A DNA stretch of 64,000 nt, from positions 186,001 to 250,000 of the forward strand of contig JAIWNI010000008.1 of the NCBI GenBank assembly GCA_025331435.1, written 5' to 3'. A model generated the notes under the pieces. The model saw only the letters and a list, made by a program, of their open reading frames with translations. It was not told where the DNA came from and did no database searches. Position 1 is the first letter of the stretch. Every line of letters starts with the position of its first letter. This document shows positions 12,705-24,339 of this stretch, in pieces. Origin of the DNA: Choanephora cucurbitarum (Eukaryota > Mucoromycota > Mucoromycetes > Mucorales > Choanephoraceae). The translations under genes and the position numbers were made by a program.

Positions 12705-15017
12705 TTAATCTCGAACAGCAATGGATCTATAATTATATGTGTCAGGCATCGCGTGTGTTTTATATGTTACATAAAGGCGACTTACCTAGAGACGTTATCA
12801 AACAAACGCTCAATATCGGGTGAACAACGAATGAATTCGTGCTCCCAGAACTTAGGATCCTTGATCAAGGCAATGAATGTAGCCAGGAGGCCCCATGGAT
12901 GAGGTCGGTTCACAATCAATCGTTCCAATAAGACACGCGTCACTTGCTCTTTAACAACTTCAGGTTGCTTATTAAACAGATGCAGTAAGACAGTATGGAA
13001 GAAACAAGTATGTCTGTTTGGATAACGCAAATGGTCAGCAATGGCACTCAATACTATGTAGCGGCCTTCTGATTCAAGCAAGGAAAGTATATGCATATAG
13101 GCTAATACAGCTGCATTGTTGTTTATATCTTTGTCGTCACCAGCAGCTAACATGCCCATGTTTAGGACAAAGGCAGACAAGAGATCTTCACTACCTTCTC
13201 CTGCATCTTTCAATTTGTGGACATGACCTTCAAGCACCTTGTAAAACACATCAATGTTCTTGTCTTTTGCAAATACTTCCATTGATTGTTTCAATCCATC
13301 TTGATCCAAGACGCTTAATTGGCTTTGATCAAACTGAGGCAACTCAGAAGATTCGGGCAATTGGTCCAGCTTGAGATCAGGTGTGAATGGATCAGGTAGG
13401 TGCATAGTACGAGGAAAGGCACTCAGGATCAAATTACGTAGCTGAACACAGGTAGGAGGAATGGCTTGAGCGAAGGACAGATAATTCTGACAAAGGAATT
13501 CAGGGAAATCATGTAGCAAAACCACGAGCACACGCAAGGTACCACGGTAAAAAATCTTGATGGCATTTGGTAACACTTGACCACTCTTCAAGAGGGGACC
13601 CAAGAACTTGAGCAAAGAATGAATCAATTTTTGACAGAGTAAGGCGCCGTGGCGATCGCTGGCTACAAGCAGTTGAGGTAAGAAAGAGCGGTGTGAGATT
13701 AGCTGAAGCCAAGAGAAGGCAAAACCAGGAAAATGGTTAGGCTGAAGTGTATAGAGAGCATCGCTATAAGTCACCAAACAACTCTCAAGACTTGCATTGC
13801 GCAACTTGCTGATCTCATTGAACAAGGAAGACAGAAGACGCAAAAAGGGCTTTTGGTTGAACGCAACACCACGCTTTTGATGATGATCAGAGAGAACCAG
13901 AATTATTACAGAGAGAGCATCATTCAGCATTTTGATCTTATTGTTCTTTTCTGCCATGATCATAGCACAAATCAAGCGCGTAAAGGAGTCGATCAAATGA
14001 ATCATACGACGATGATGCAAGGTGCTGTTCATTGAGCGGAAAGCCAAGTAATGATCTACGCAAGTCTCTGTTGAAAGACGGAAGAAGAAGCACCGTACAT
14101 TTTCGTCCTTTTGAGTCAACTGAAGTACACGTTGAACAACAGAATTAAATAAGCCATCTGAGGCCATAGGATGTTGACATAAGCGGACCCATTCAGCAAG
14201 CACCATGCGCATCTCAAGACAATTCTCTGTTTGGAATTCCTGATAAGGTTGTTGAATAGATTGTTCAAGATCCTGCATCAAGCTGATGACACTGGGGGTA
14301 GCTTCATCTTGCTTGACTAGTTTATGCAAAGCAGAGACAGTCAAGATATGATCATCCAAGAAAGTAATAGGTTGAGGGGCTAAGAGACAAAGACGGATTA
14401 ACTGAGCTGTGAATTCAATAACGCTATCAGCTTTAGCATGAACAAGTTTAGCTAATTGAACATCGTATTCTTCTAAAGGCAAAAGTTCATGGCGAATCAA
14501 CATGGCTACGGCAGGTGCGTTGTATTTGCGTTCATCATCCGCATAGATCAACCAAGAGAGGGTCTCTTTTGTCACTTCACTTGAAATTTCAAACAAAGTT
14601 TGAAGGAACATAGTGTAGACTTCAAGCCCAAAATTAGAGTTAGCCTGATAAAGCATCAGCACAACTTTTTCAACAAAGGTCACAAGTGTTTGAAGAGGAG
14701 AAGGGCTTTGAGAGACCAACAAAGGAATTTGACGAATCAAGAGATAGATGTCGTTATTAGGAGGCAGTTGAGCAATAGCAGGTAAGTTGCATTGACGCAC
14801 CATGCGATCCAATTCAAGTAGCATTTGCTCAAGTTTAGCATTCAATAAATTGACACCGTTTGCTGGGCTAAGGGCTTCATTGACCAAAAAGGGAGAAGAT
14901 GCAGATGGCTGTTGCTGGGGCAACAACATAGGGGGTTGTTGAAGACGATGAACCTCAGGATGAAAATGAGCAGGAGATAGCTGTTGCTGGAGCTGCTGTA
15001 GATGTTGCTGCTGTTGC

Positions 15018-15048
<31 letters not shown>

Positions 15049-15050
15049 GC

Positions 15051-15114
<64 letters not shown>

Positions 15115-18100
15115 GCTGTTGTTGTTGCTGTTGCTGTTGCTGTTGTTGTTGCTGTTGCTGTTGCTGTTGTTGCTGTTGTTGCTGCATAGCAAGAAGTGAG
15201 CGCTGGTCAAAACTCTCATAAAGACGGAACTGATCTGGGGATACACCATGCGTAGGTCTCAATATATCAGGTAATTGGATCTGATGGGGAGCGCCATTTA
15301 AGCTGAGAGTGTCAAAGAAAGGCTGCATTCCGCCACCTTGCATCTGCTGCTGTTGTTTGCGATAGGCGATACGACTTGCATAAGCAGGTGCTAAAGCACG
15401 ATCCACATCTTCCAGAGCCTTGGTTTTGGCTAGTTGATCAATGAACATACAGAGCAACTCAATGTTTTCATTCGCTATCGTAGTAGCAATTTCCTCGGCC
15501 AAAAGTTCAGGCAGACCCTGTTGAATTAGGTTCGATGAAATGATTGAGATAATGCCTGAACACAGAGGCTCTTTAGCGCTCACTACAGTGAGGCTACAGG
15601 CTAAGGGCTGTACCATAGCATGGGCAGCACGTCGAAGGCGAATTTCGTCTGGTTCAGTGGCGAAATCCTTCAGGATCATTTCCTTAGTAGAGACAGCGGC
15701 AATGTTAGTTGAGGTTTGAATGATACTAGGAACCACATCAGCAAAGGCTTCAGAGACACCAGAGTACACTGTGGATTTGATCAAAGGATGCTGCATCATC
15801 AGTTGGCCAACAGCAGGATTAATTTGAAGTTTAGACAAGACAGGAGTAAAGTCGAAATCAGCTAGAGAACTGTTTGAAGCAGAAGGTGTAGGGGCCAACG
15901 GGTTGTTACCAGCAACGACAGAGGGAGCTTCTTCCATAGGTAAAGCTCTGCTTGATTTTTGAGAGGTGGCAGGAGAGTGGATGATAGATCGGTCGATAGC
16001 AATACCAGGAGGAGGAAGTGGGCTTTGATGAGCTTGATTAGCTTGAGCAGGCTTTAGGCTGGCTAAGATACTAGTGGGCTCAATTTCATTCAAATCCATC
16101 TCTAGTCCTCTATAAAGCAATTCAATTTCAAACTTGAGATTTAGCTTGAGACCTTCAGTCCAATAGAGTTCAGCTAATACTTTAAGGTTGCCCATCAACC
16201 AAGGATTAGGTGGCTTGAAAATTTTACTATAAGCAGCATGTTGAAGGATCTTGCAGACAAGTGGGATAGCGACAATCAGTTGATTCTTTTCATAGCTAGA
16301 GGTCAACAAATCTTTCAAAGACAGATCCTTATGACGGATAGGTTTGTTCTTGGCAATCGTAAGACGACCAAGCCAGGTACCCAAATTCTTGAGTAAGTTA
16401 CGATCTGAAGATGAATGCACAATACTATCAGATTGCAGTAACAAACGAATGTTAGTGTAGGTCTCTTCAATCACAGTCTCGGTTAGACCTTGAAGATCAA
16501 GTTCATCTAACAGGCCAGCATAGAGCTCATGGTTGTTAGGCTCAATACTGACACGACGAACAACCAAGTAATGACTGAACCAACCCCAGGTGGATGCTTG
16601 TAAGATTTGCTTCAGTTCGCTCGATTTACTCTTGGTGTTACTGGCTGAAAGGTTATTGATCAAGAAGGCAATACGTTCCTGAGTCTTATCAGGTGGTGTC
16701 TCATAAGATTGGTTGGATGAACTCTTGAGCAATGTAGTAACATTAGGTGCAGCCTCAACTGACTTTTCAACTGTACTGTTACTGCCTTCAGTCAACTGCT
16801 GTTGAGGAGGAGGAGAAGCATGTCTCTGTTGAGGTGAATTGGCGTTTGCTAAGCCCATTAATTTACCATCAGGATCCTTTTGGGCAAGTTGTTTGAGAGT
16901 AGTAGCGATGCTCTCAACAATCACAGGATAACCACGCAATCCCTCAATCTTACTCAACAAAAGAGTATACTGTGGCCACTCATACAACCGATTACGGAAC
17001 TGAACCAATGCCTGCATACCGAAATTGAACATTTTGCTGCCCACAGGATACTTTAGGGCATCCAACACCAATTTGAGTGTAACACGTAATTGGGCAAAAG
17101 AGATCAAGTGCTGATCGATCAACAGACCCAACAATTCACCTGTAGCCATCAATTCATTTTCGGGATACTGACTAAAAAATCGAGCCTCATCCAGCTGATG
17201 ACAACGATAAATATAAGAAATGAGAAAACAGAGAGTGACTAAAAGTATGTTTCTAACTTACCAAGGTATGCATAGTACAAGAAAAGAAATTGACTTGACG
17301 TTGATCGTTGGAAGTTCGACAGGCTTTCAAGACAGAAGCAAATCGGCTAGCACTGATATCCTGAGTATAGAGACGTTCGAAATACAGGCCTACCATTTCC
17401 TCTACTTCATCTGAAAAAACAGTACGTTCGCCTTCCACGCCAGATTCGCTCATAGCCGGCTTATCTGGTCTTTGCTCATTCAGTTGAGGATAAAGTTGAG
17501 TATAAAGTTGACTTAATTTGGCCAATTTTGCTGTTTCTGCAGGAGGTAGCGGTCTACACAAGACTGTCAGTCAAAGAGAAAAAGGCAAACAATTAGTCTG
17601 TTTTTACCTTTCAGACAATATTCTAAAGAATACGCGGATCACATCCATCGAAAGTTGAAGATTAGGAATCACATTAGCACCCGATTGTCTGGCCATCTCA
17701 ATCGCGCATTTCTTTTCGAGAAAGTCAACGCAAGAACCAAAAAAGGCAAAACCATCTTTAGCCAGTCGCTCCATTAACCATTTCTCTAAATTCAAGTTTT
17801 GTCGACGTGCAGCCAATGAAGCTAAATCTAATGTGAAGAAAGGTACATCTGTCTTGAGGATATGGACTACAATCTAGATATAATCATGAATATGATTGCA
17901 AAGAAAGGAATGAGAGTAGTTGGGTGCTGCTTACTTTGGCTTCTTGTGCAATGTCTAAAATACGAGAGACTGAAGTAGGATCTTTTTTGTACATTTCAAA
18001 AAACCCTTCTAGTAACAGATTAGGCTGAACATGCCATAAAAGACGAACCACTAGGGATGAATTGACATGGCCCATAAGGAACAGATTCAATAGCTTAGGT

Positions 18101-18962
18101 AAAAATGTACGGTGTAATTCGTTTTTTATAGGCTAAAAAAAAAGAAAAGCATACATCAGCCTACTGATCCTCCCGTTTCCTCTACCTTCTCTCTTCCTTT
18201 GCCAACAAATCTTACCTGTATCTGAGCCAATCCAATCATCAATAACTCGGGTGTCTGACTAGCCAATCGATCCATCAAGGCTCGAACATCATCTGAGACC
18301 ATTGTGCCTGCTAAATTCAAAATAGCCTCTAATAAACCCAAACAATTTAACTGCTGAGAGGCTAACTGGCTGGCTGCTTGTCGCATACTGACAGGTAGAG
18401 CAGGAATCACATCTTCTGGAATCACTTTTCTGCTGTTGGTTTGGTTCATATCTAGTAATTCGCGTGAAGCATATAGCATACAGAACAATACACTAAATTG
18501 GCCTCTCACATGCATCCAAGGCTGAAGGAAGATTTGTACAGGGAAAGGTTCGTCTTTATGAACAAATTGCCATGATTGAATCAACAATTGAAGGCCAACA
18601 GGGTCATATAGCATAAATTCAGCTTGATCTAGTTTACTGAGTACTGTAAACCAATTAAGGCGAGGATTCTGTTGTTTACAAAGGTGAGCATGACTTGTTT
18701 CAACATACATTTTTTTTCTTACTTTAAGGTAAGCAGCTTGGATGAAGTGATGAAGTTGCCATGTTTGTCCTTCAGCACTGCCTTGAAGTTTAGCGTGTGT
18801 ACGGATGATCATGGCTAAGGCTCGAGAAACTGATTCATCCGTCACTTCTACGTGTTCCATTGCTGTCAAGGCATCGTTCATGGTGGATGTAGCATGATAA
18901 CCTTCTTCTAGTAATTTTTTGCTCAATAGGAGACTCTCGGAATTAGCTGTCTTCTTTGACAT
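12705..18962 (-). CDS. NOT1: CCR4-NOT complex scaffold subunit Not1
   Basis: Seven exons on the minus strand: 18962-18723, 18668-18216, 18132-17935, 17873-17608, 17553-17262, 17194-12786 and 12726-12705, giving about 1,959 residues. The last exon adds only SIAVRD after the FDNVSR frame. Recognisable blocks: N-terminal HEAT region (about 1-640, with DEARFFSQYPENEL and LDLASLAARRQNLNLEKWL); a MIF4G-like Caf1-binding domain (about 655-850, STWGWFSHYLVVRR); the DUF3819 / CNOT9-binding block (about 930-1070); a 60-residue polyglutamine run (1154-1213); and the C-terminal Not1 domain that binds Not2/Not3 (about 1550-1950, PHPWGLLATFIALIKDPKFW). Not1 is the scaffold of the deadenylase complex controlling mRNA decay and translation. 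A frame-neutral 54-base stretch at 18669-18722 has good splice sites and is treated as intron. The start ATG is the first in frame; an extra upstream exon is not excluded. Confidence 0.95.
15005..15184 (-). repeat. Polyglutamine-encoding CAA/CAG repeat in Not1
   Basis: On the plus strand this is an unbroken series of TTG and CTG triplets, which on the coding strand is 60 consecutive CAA/CAG glutamine codons (residues about 1154-1213 of Not1). CAG codons cluster at both ends and CAA predominates in the centre, so this is a mixed rather than pure CAG tract. A His (CAT at 15002-15004) bounds it on the C-terminal side, followed by a looser Gln-Leu-rich stretch. Confidence 0.95.
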
Positions 18963-19416
18963 CTATCGAACTGTTAACCTACAGTCATCAAAGATTCGTT
19001 TAGTATCAATCCACCTGCCTTATTAGTATGTATTAGTTTCGTTTATGGTTTATAAAGAAATAAAAAGGAAAAGGAATTCATTGACGCGACAAGAAAAAAT
19101 ATTAACAGAGTCGACGTCACTATCAATAATTGCCATATATAGAAGGCATGAATGCTGCTGCTTAAATCAAGTTTGATTTACTAAAGAGTCATAGTGATGT
19201 GCTTTCAACGAGAGAGAGAAAAAAAAAGATGGAAGACAGCAATAAAAAGAAAGTTTTTGCCAAATAGGAGTATAACGAATTAGATTACTTTCAGACTTCA
19301 TTAAGATTACATGATAAAGACAGAGGGAAAGTAAGTAGATCTATCATACACAGATTGTCATATGGCTGCTGTGGTTTATTGTAGGCAACAATAAGGCAGT
19401 CGTTTTCTTATAAGAA
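18963..19416. other. Intergenic spacer between Not1 start and Ptc7-like end
   Basis: About 450 bases, AT-rich, with no frame of note. It probably carries the Not1 promoter and the 3' UTR of the PP2C gene. Nothing else is seen. Confidence 0.6.
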
Positions 19417-20914
19417 TTAAATATGAGTATTGCTACTACTTAAACTGACACGATTGGGCGATCCATCCTTGACTATAGCAACAAGTACACTAATATCGTC
19501 TACCTTTCCACCCTATATAAATAGAGAGAGACATGCATTTATTAAGTTATGATTCATTGTAGACAGTTGCTTTTTTTTTCTTCTTACCTGATAATAAAGA
19601 CCTTCACTGACAGCTCGAGCTTGGAATGGACTGTCAACATCTATCTTAGAATGACTGACTGCTTTGGCACGCTCAGCCAAGGCGTCTGAAATAGTTTGTG
19701 GTTCGATCGAAGTAATACGTTTCTTAGAGACAAGTGATCGTACAATAGAGAGGATTTCTTTGTCAAAAAGGTTATCAAACAGGCCATCTGAGCCCATGAT
19801 AATAATATCGCCTTTCTCGACAGCTACAGTGAATGACTAATGTTGAATGTCATTAATTTACAGCTGATATTCACATGCCAGTAGATTTCTATACCTGTGC
19901 ATCTTTGGGTCTGTCAGGAGAGCTAGTGCCTAGCTGATAGGGGAAATTGAAGGCATGTTGTTGTTCTTCGCTACGAAAGATATAATTATTCTGACGAATG
20001 ACTGAGATTCCACAATCACCAATATTGGCAATCCTGAGTTCTTGATGTCGAAGTATTGCCAGACATGCAGTACATGAGCCAATGATACCCTTAATGATAG
20101 CTATGAATTCACTGAGTTTAAGAAGTGTGCTTTCATTACCTCTTGTTGCGCTTCTTGCATGCTTTCTTCGTAACTCTTTTGTAAGATACGCATTGGATCA
20201 GCATCGTCATAATGATAATAATATGGGTCATCTCTATTGTTAAATCTTTCTAGCTGAAGATAAGCATGATGCATTAACTTTCTAGAATACAAAGCAGCAT
20301 TGGCAGCTTATCAAAAGGGAGAAATAAGTCTTTTTTTGTACTAAAAGCAGTTGTATGCCCATACCTGATACACCAGACCAGCCACCCACACCATCAGCAA
20401 CCCCCATAGCATCAGAGCGTCTGAAATAAGCATCTTCGCCGATTTGTATACTATAGTAGTGTTCATTATTGTATTTATGCATATCAGGTGTTGTGTAGCG
20501 TTGACGTTTAGCAAACCCAGAGGCACCATGAGCAAAGATATAAGAAGGGTTTGATTTTGATTGTGAAAAGAAGTCTAAGAGGGGCAAGGAGGGAGAGGGT
20601 CTATGGTGATCGGGATAAGGTAAAAGCGTATGTTGTAATCGACGAGAGGGGTGTGTATAAATAGGGTAATATCGTGCAGTGGCTGCATTGGCTAATATTC
20701 GTACATCATCTCGTTTTATTTTGGCTGAAGGCATAGGTGGGTAATGATAATCTGATCTTTCAGTTTCTTCTTTGTTGTCTATTGAAATGCCAGTACTCAA
20801 ATGGCTGCGGATATATGAAAGTGTAGGTAAGGATTGTTGATGAACAAAAGAATGTTGGTGTTGAGACATTTGCCTCGCTGTTGAAGAGACAGTGAGCCAT
20901 GCTTTTGACTTCAT
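19417..20914 (-). CDS. PP2C-family phosphatase, Ptc7-like
   Basis: Five exons on the minus strand: 20914-20365, 20306-20140, 20089-19895, 19836-19588 and 19512-19417, giving 418 residues. The first 140 residues are poorly conserved, Ser/His-rich and contain arginines, compatible with a mitochondrial targeting region. The PP2C domain begins around residue 140. It contains GEDAYF (with the first metal aspartate), GVADGVGGW, SCTACLAIL, LRIANIGDCGISVIR, RSEEQQHAFNFPYQLG, MGSDGLFDN and GKVDDISVLVA, all in the order found in yeast Ptc7 and human PPTC7. Those are mitochondrial Ser/Thr phosphatases linked to coenzyme Q synthesis and mitophagy control. Two acceptors end in AAG rather than TAG or CAG; they were chosen because they alone keep the conserved frame. 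Function follows from the family, localisation is inferred. Confidence 0.88.
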
Positions 20915-22009
20915 TTTTTATTTTCTTGTGTTATAATAGAATCAGTATATGTAAGCGATAATGAGTGAGTGAGTATAGAAATGTAAGTGAGAGCAGAAGA
21001 AAAAGATGGAAAAAATAGTGTAAGAAACCAATAAGAAAATTAGTAAGAAAGAAAGAAACGTTGCGGGCCCGTAATAGATATTTTCCCTCTCTTTTTTTTT
21101 TACAAAACGGTTTAGATCTGGGCCATTCGTTGCTGTTATTTGTTTGATTGGTTGGATACAATTCCCTATTTTTCTATTTCACAGAGTGAAAAAAAAAACG
21201 GATGATGTATCTATCATAAGTACAGGTACATCTCGGTCATTACCTTGTCATGGCTTAGACTCTAACAGTCTTTTAACTTGTTCTTGATTACTGCTAAACA
21301 ATTTGAGAATGAGTGGGTTTTCGTGAGTAATGAGTTTATCAAATGCTTAAATAAGTTAGTAACCATTTTGAACTGTAATTCTCATGGTGCTGTCTGCATA
21401 ATGCGGTATTTGAAAAGGAATTGATCTGTGTGACCAATGCTTTTAGGCTTATAGCAGGCAACCTTCTGACATGTCATACTCTTTTTCAGTTCAAATATAC
21501 ATTTGCTTTTTTCCCTTTCTTTTCTCTATGTTTTTTTACAATTGAATTAGCATAATGAAGCTACGTGCTACTAGTTGTTTAAAATGAATAATACACCTTG
21601 TTGAATGACCTTCTTTTTGTTTTTATTTATGTTTTGAGAGAAGCAACCTTTAGTCATGCTTACAAACTTGAACTATAGTTTGTTTTGTGATAGCATCTAT
21701 ACATAGATAGGCTTATATCAAGTAATACTGTTTGGTTAGCGAATTCTTTCAGTCATATCCAAAGTGATATCAAGAGGACCATTCAGCACTTGCAAAATAA
21801 GCTTCAACATATTTTCTTTCTTATCAATCAGTATACAAGCATAAGAATTTTAGAGACCAAGCCTAAATACCTGTTATAATCTTACATTTGAAAAGAGATC
21901 TATTGTGCTCATTTGTTATAAAGAAATACATATGTCACAAACTGAAGAAAGGACAATGTGAGAATAACAAACAGAAAAGGATAAACATATATTATTTATT
22001 ATCATGAAA
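20915..22009. other. Intergenic region upstream of the Ptc7-like gene
   Basis: About 1.1 kb without a supported gene. The part nearest 20915 is rich in GAAAGA-type purine runs and is the likely promoter and 5' leader of the PP2C gene. The part near 22009 is the 3' flank of the transporter. No conserved frame or RNA gene is seen. Confidence 0.6.
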
Positions 22010-24339
22010 TTAGACATGAGGTGTACAGCGAGAGATGGGAGCAGGAGGCTCACTCTCTTGTGTCCAGAGCTCAACAGTGATATAGGTTGTGTAGGCCATG
22101 GTGGCTAAACCAAAGACAATGATAGCAATATCTATCGACTTGTGCTTCCAGTTAGTAGCTACAGCCTTGTAATGGAAGAGTGGGGGGAACAAGAAACAGA
22201 GGGGGATACAGAAAACAGAGCCGATGAGGGAAACAAACTTATCGAGATCACTTGATCCAACAATGGCAACACCAGCACTTACCAAAACAGAGGCGAAACG
22301 GAACAGGTTCTTTTGCCACTTGACTATTGGGTTGTTCTTTCCGGACTTAGAAAAGAGACCTGTCTCGACAATACGAATAGCAGGGAACAGTTGCAAGGGA
22401 ATGGATAGACAGATAGCCATAGCATAAAGACCTTGAATGGTATTGACCACAGGCGAGACCGGCAAATTCAACAGAATGACTGTCTGTACATCATCACCAA
22501 AAGCAAGGTAAGATAACAATCCAATGGAAATAAAAAGTAGGGTGATGAAAAGCATAGTGCCTGACAAAACCTTAGGGAACTTTTTAGGATCCTTCATAGA
22601 CTCGGTAATAGGAATAACTATCATCCAAGCAAATTCATAAGAAATTAGAAACAGTGTGTGTTGGGAATAATTCGTAACTTACTTAAGCCAACACCTTCAA
22701 AAGTAAATACGGCTGTTCCGATAAACATAGGGAAAGAGGCGGGATTGATGATCCATTCTACATTGGCCACACCTTCCAATGCTAAAGTTAAAAAGTCATA
22801 GTAGTACAGATAAGATAAACCAATCAAAATAAAGGCATCAGCAATGAGAGCAAACACAGAAAGTTTTTGAATCTTTCGGATCATGGCAAGTGGTACAAAG
22901 ACTGCGATCTGGACAAGGATTAAATAATGAAGAGGTATATTGGTCTTGCAGTTGGATACAGCCTCAATCAATGCTTGCAGGTTTTGTGCGACAAACACCA
23001 TGTAGGCACACACGAAACCAATCTGAATTTAAAAAACGAGAGTTGACATCATATCCTTTTTGTAATTAAGTTGCTCATTTCCTTTTACAAACATACCTGT
23101 GACGTTGTGATGGCAACAAGGACCAGCATGCGCATAGAATTACCAAACAATTTACCACCAATATCACCAAATGAGTAAGGAACTTTGTTACGTGTCTCAA
23201 CCAACAACAAGAAACAGTAAAGAGATACAGCAGCGATAAACGATAAAAATAGTGTAGAGAACAACAGACCACCATTATGGAAACTATTCAAGAAAAATTC
23301 ACACACCTTATTTGTTTGAATAAGCTCAAAATTGTAGATCCCTTTTTTAAGGTTTTTTTTATACTTACGCCTTTGGTAAAAACATGACACCTAACATAAG
23401 AATAATCAATACTCTATCCAACCGTCGATACCACTACTCTCTCTCTCTTTCTTTTAACTTACCAGTGCCAATAAAGGATTTCAATAATAAAAAGACAGCT
23501 TTGGTTGGTGTTGCTGTACCTTCAGATCTTTGTTCTGGTAATAATGACGTTCTCTCATTTGGATCTCCTTCTAAGTCCTCCTCTTCATCATCACTACTTT
23601 CACCTTCGTCATCACTCAAATCTTCACCACCGAAATGACCATAGAGAGTCAAGAAGTCAACAAAAGAGTGTGTGATCCATCCAGGTGGTTTTCTTCCTTT
23701 CTTAGCAGCACGATCAAACACAAAATGACGTCGAAATCCTCCTGGATCTCTCAGGTTTTGAAGAGCAGGATCAGAAGGTTCAGAGCGTGCAACCATCAAT
23801 GACTTTGAGCGCTTCATACGGGCCTTGCGGTCTTGGTCCTCTGACCATTTATAGATATCGTGTGTGATGGCACCACCAGGCAACCGATGCACATCAGCGA
23901 TTTCATCTTCCTCTTCATCTGACTCATTGTTACTACGATGATTACTCAAACGACTACCTGAACGACTACGATGAGGAGAAGGTGTGTTGAGATAGCCATG
24001 CGATGAATTTGAAGGTGAAGCTGATACTAAATGTCGTCTGACAGCTTTTGCAACTTCTTCATCAGGCAGATCAACAGAGAGATTATCACCAAAAGTAGAG
24101 TGTGGACGACTGGAAGAGATGTTATCACCTGTGCCATAGTTATTCAAGTGGGAAGAAAGGATGCTTCGGGATGGCGAGGTACCAAAGTTGCTTGGAGGCA
24201 TAGGACTTGAGCTTAAACGTGCAGTGGATTCAGCATGATCAAAGGAGCTAGAAAAAAGACTTTCATCAACACGAGGGATGCGGCTTCCATCACCTGCTTG
24301 GTTGGCCCTCTTTGCGTTTACCGGCAAAGGACTTGACAT
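22010..24339 (-). CDS. Avt3/Avt4-like vacuolar amino-acid transporter
   Basis: Five exons on the minus strand: 24339-23463, 23390-23369, 23283-23097, 23022-22683 and 22617-22010, giving 677 residues. The first 280 residues are hydrophilic, Ser/Asp/Glu-rich, with a conserved-looking GGAITHDIYKWSEDQ segment and a DLSDDEGESSDDEEED acidic patch. About 11 membrane helices follow, starting at LLLKSFIGTGVMFLPKAFHNGG, the hallmark of the Aa_trans family members Avt3/Avt4 and SLC36. The second exon is a 22-base microexon encoding VMFLPK plus flanking bases; without it the first helix is broken. FEGVGLIIPITESMKDPKKFP marks helix 6 and its loop. Family members export neutral amino acids from the vacuole by proton symport, and the long N-terminal tail is typical of fungal members. 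Substrate is inferred. Confidence 0.92.

Noticed and set aside
15002..15199. Plus-strand frame of about 60 leucines opposite the Not1 polyglutamine tract.
   Set aside because: It is the complement of the CAA/CAG tract and has no independent support.
14842..15249. Minus-strand frame with Asn/Ser repeats overlapping Not1.
   Set aside because: Shifted reading of the polyglutamine tract of Not1; the Not1 frame is conserved on both sides.
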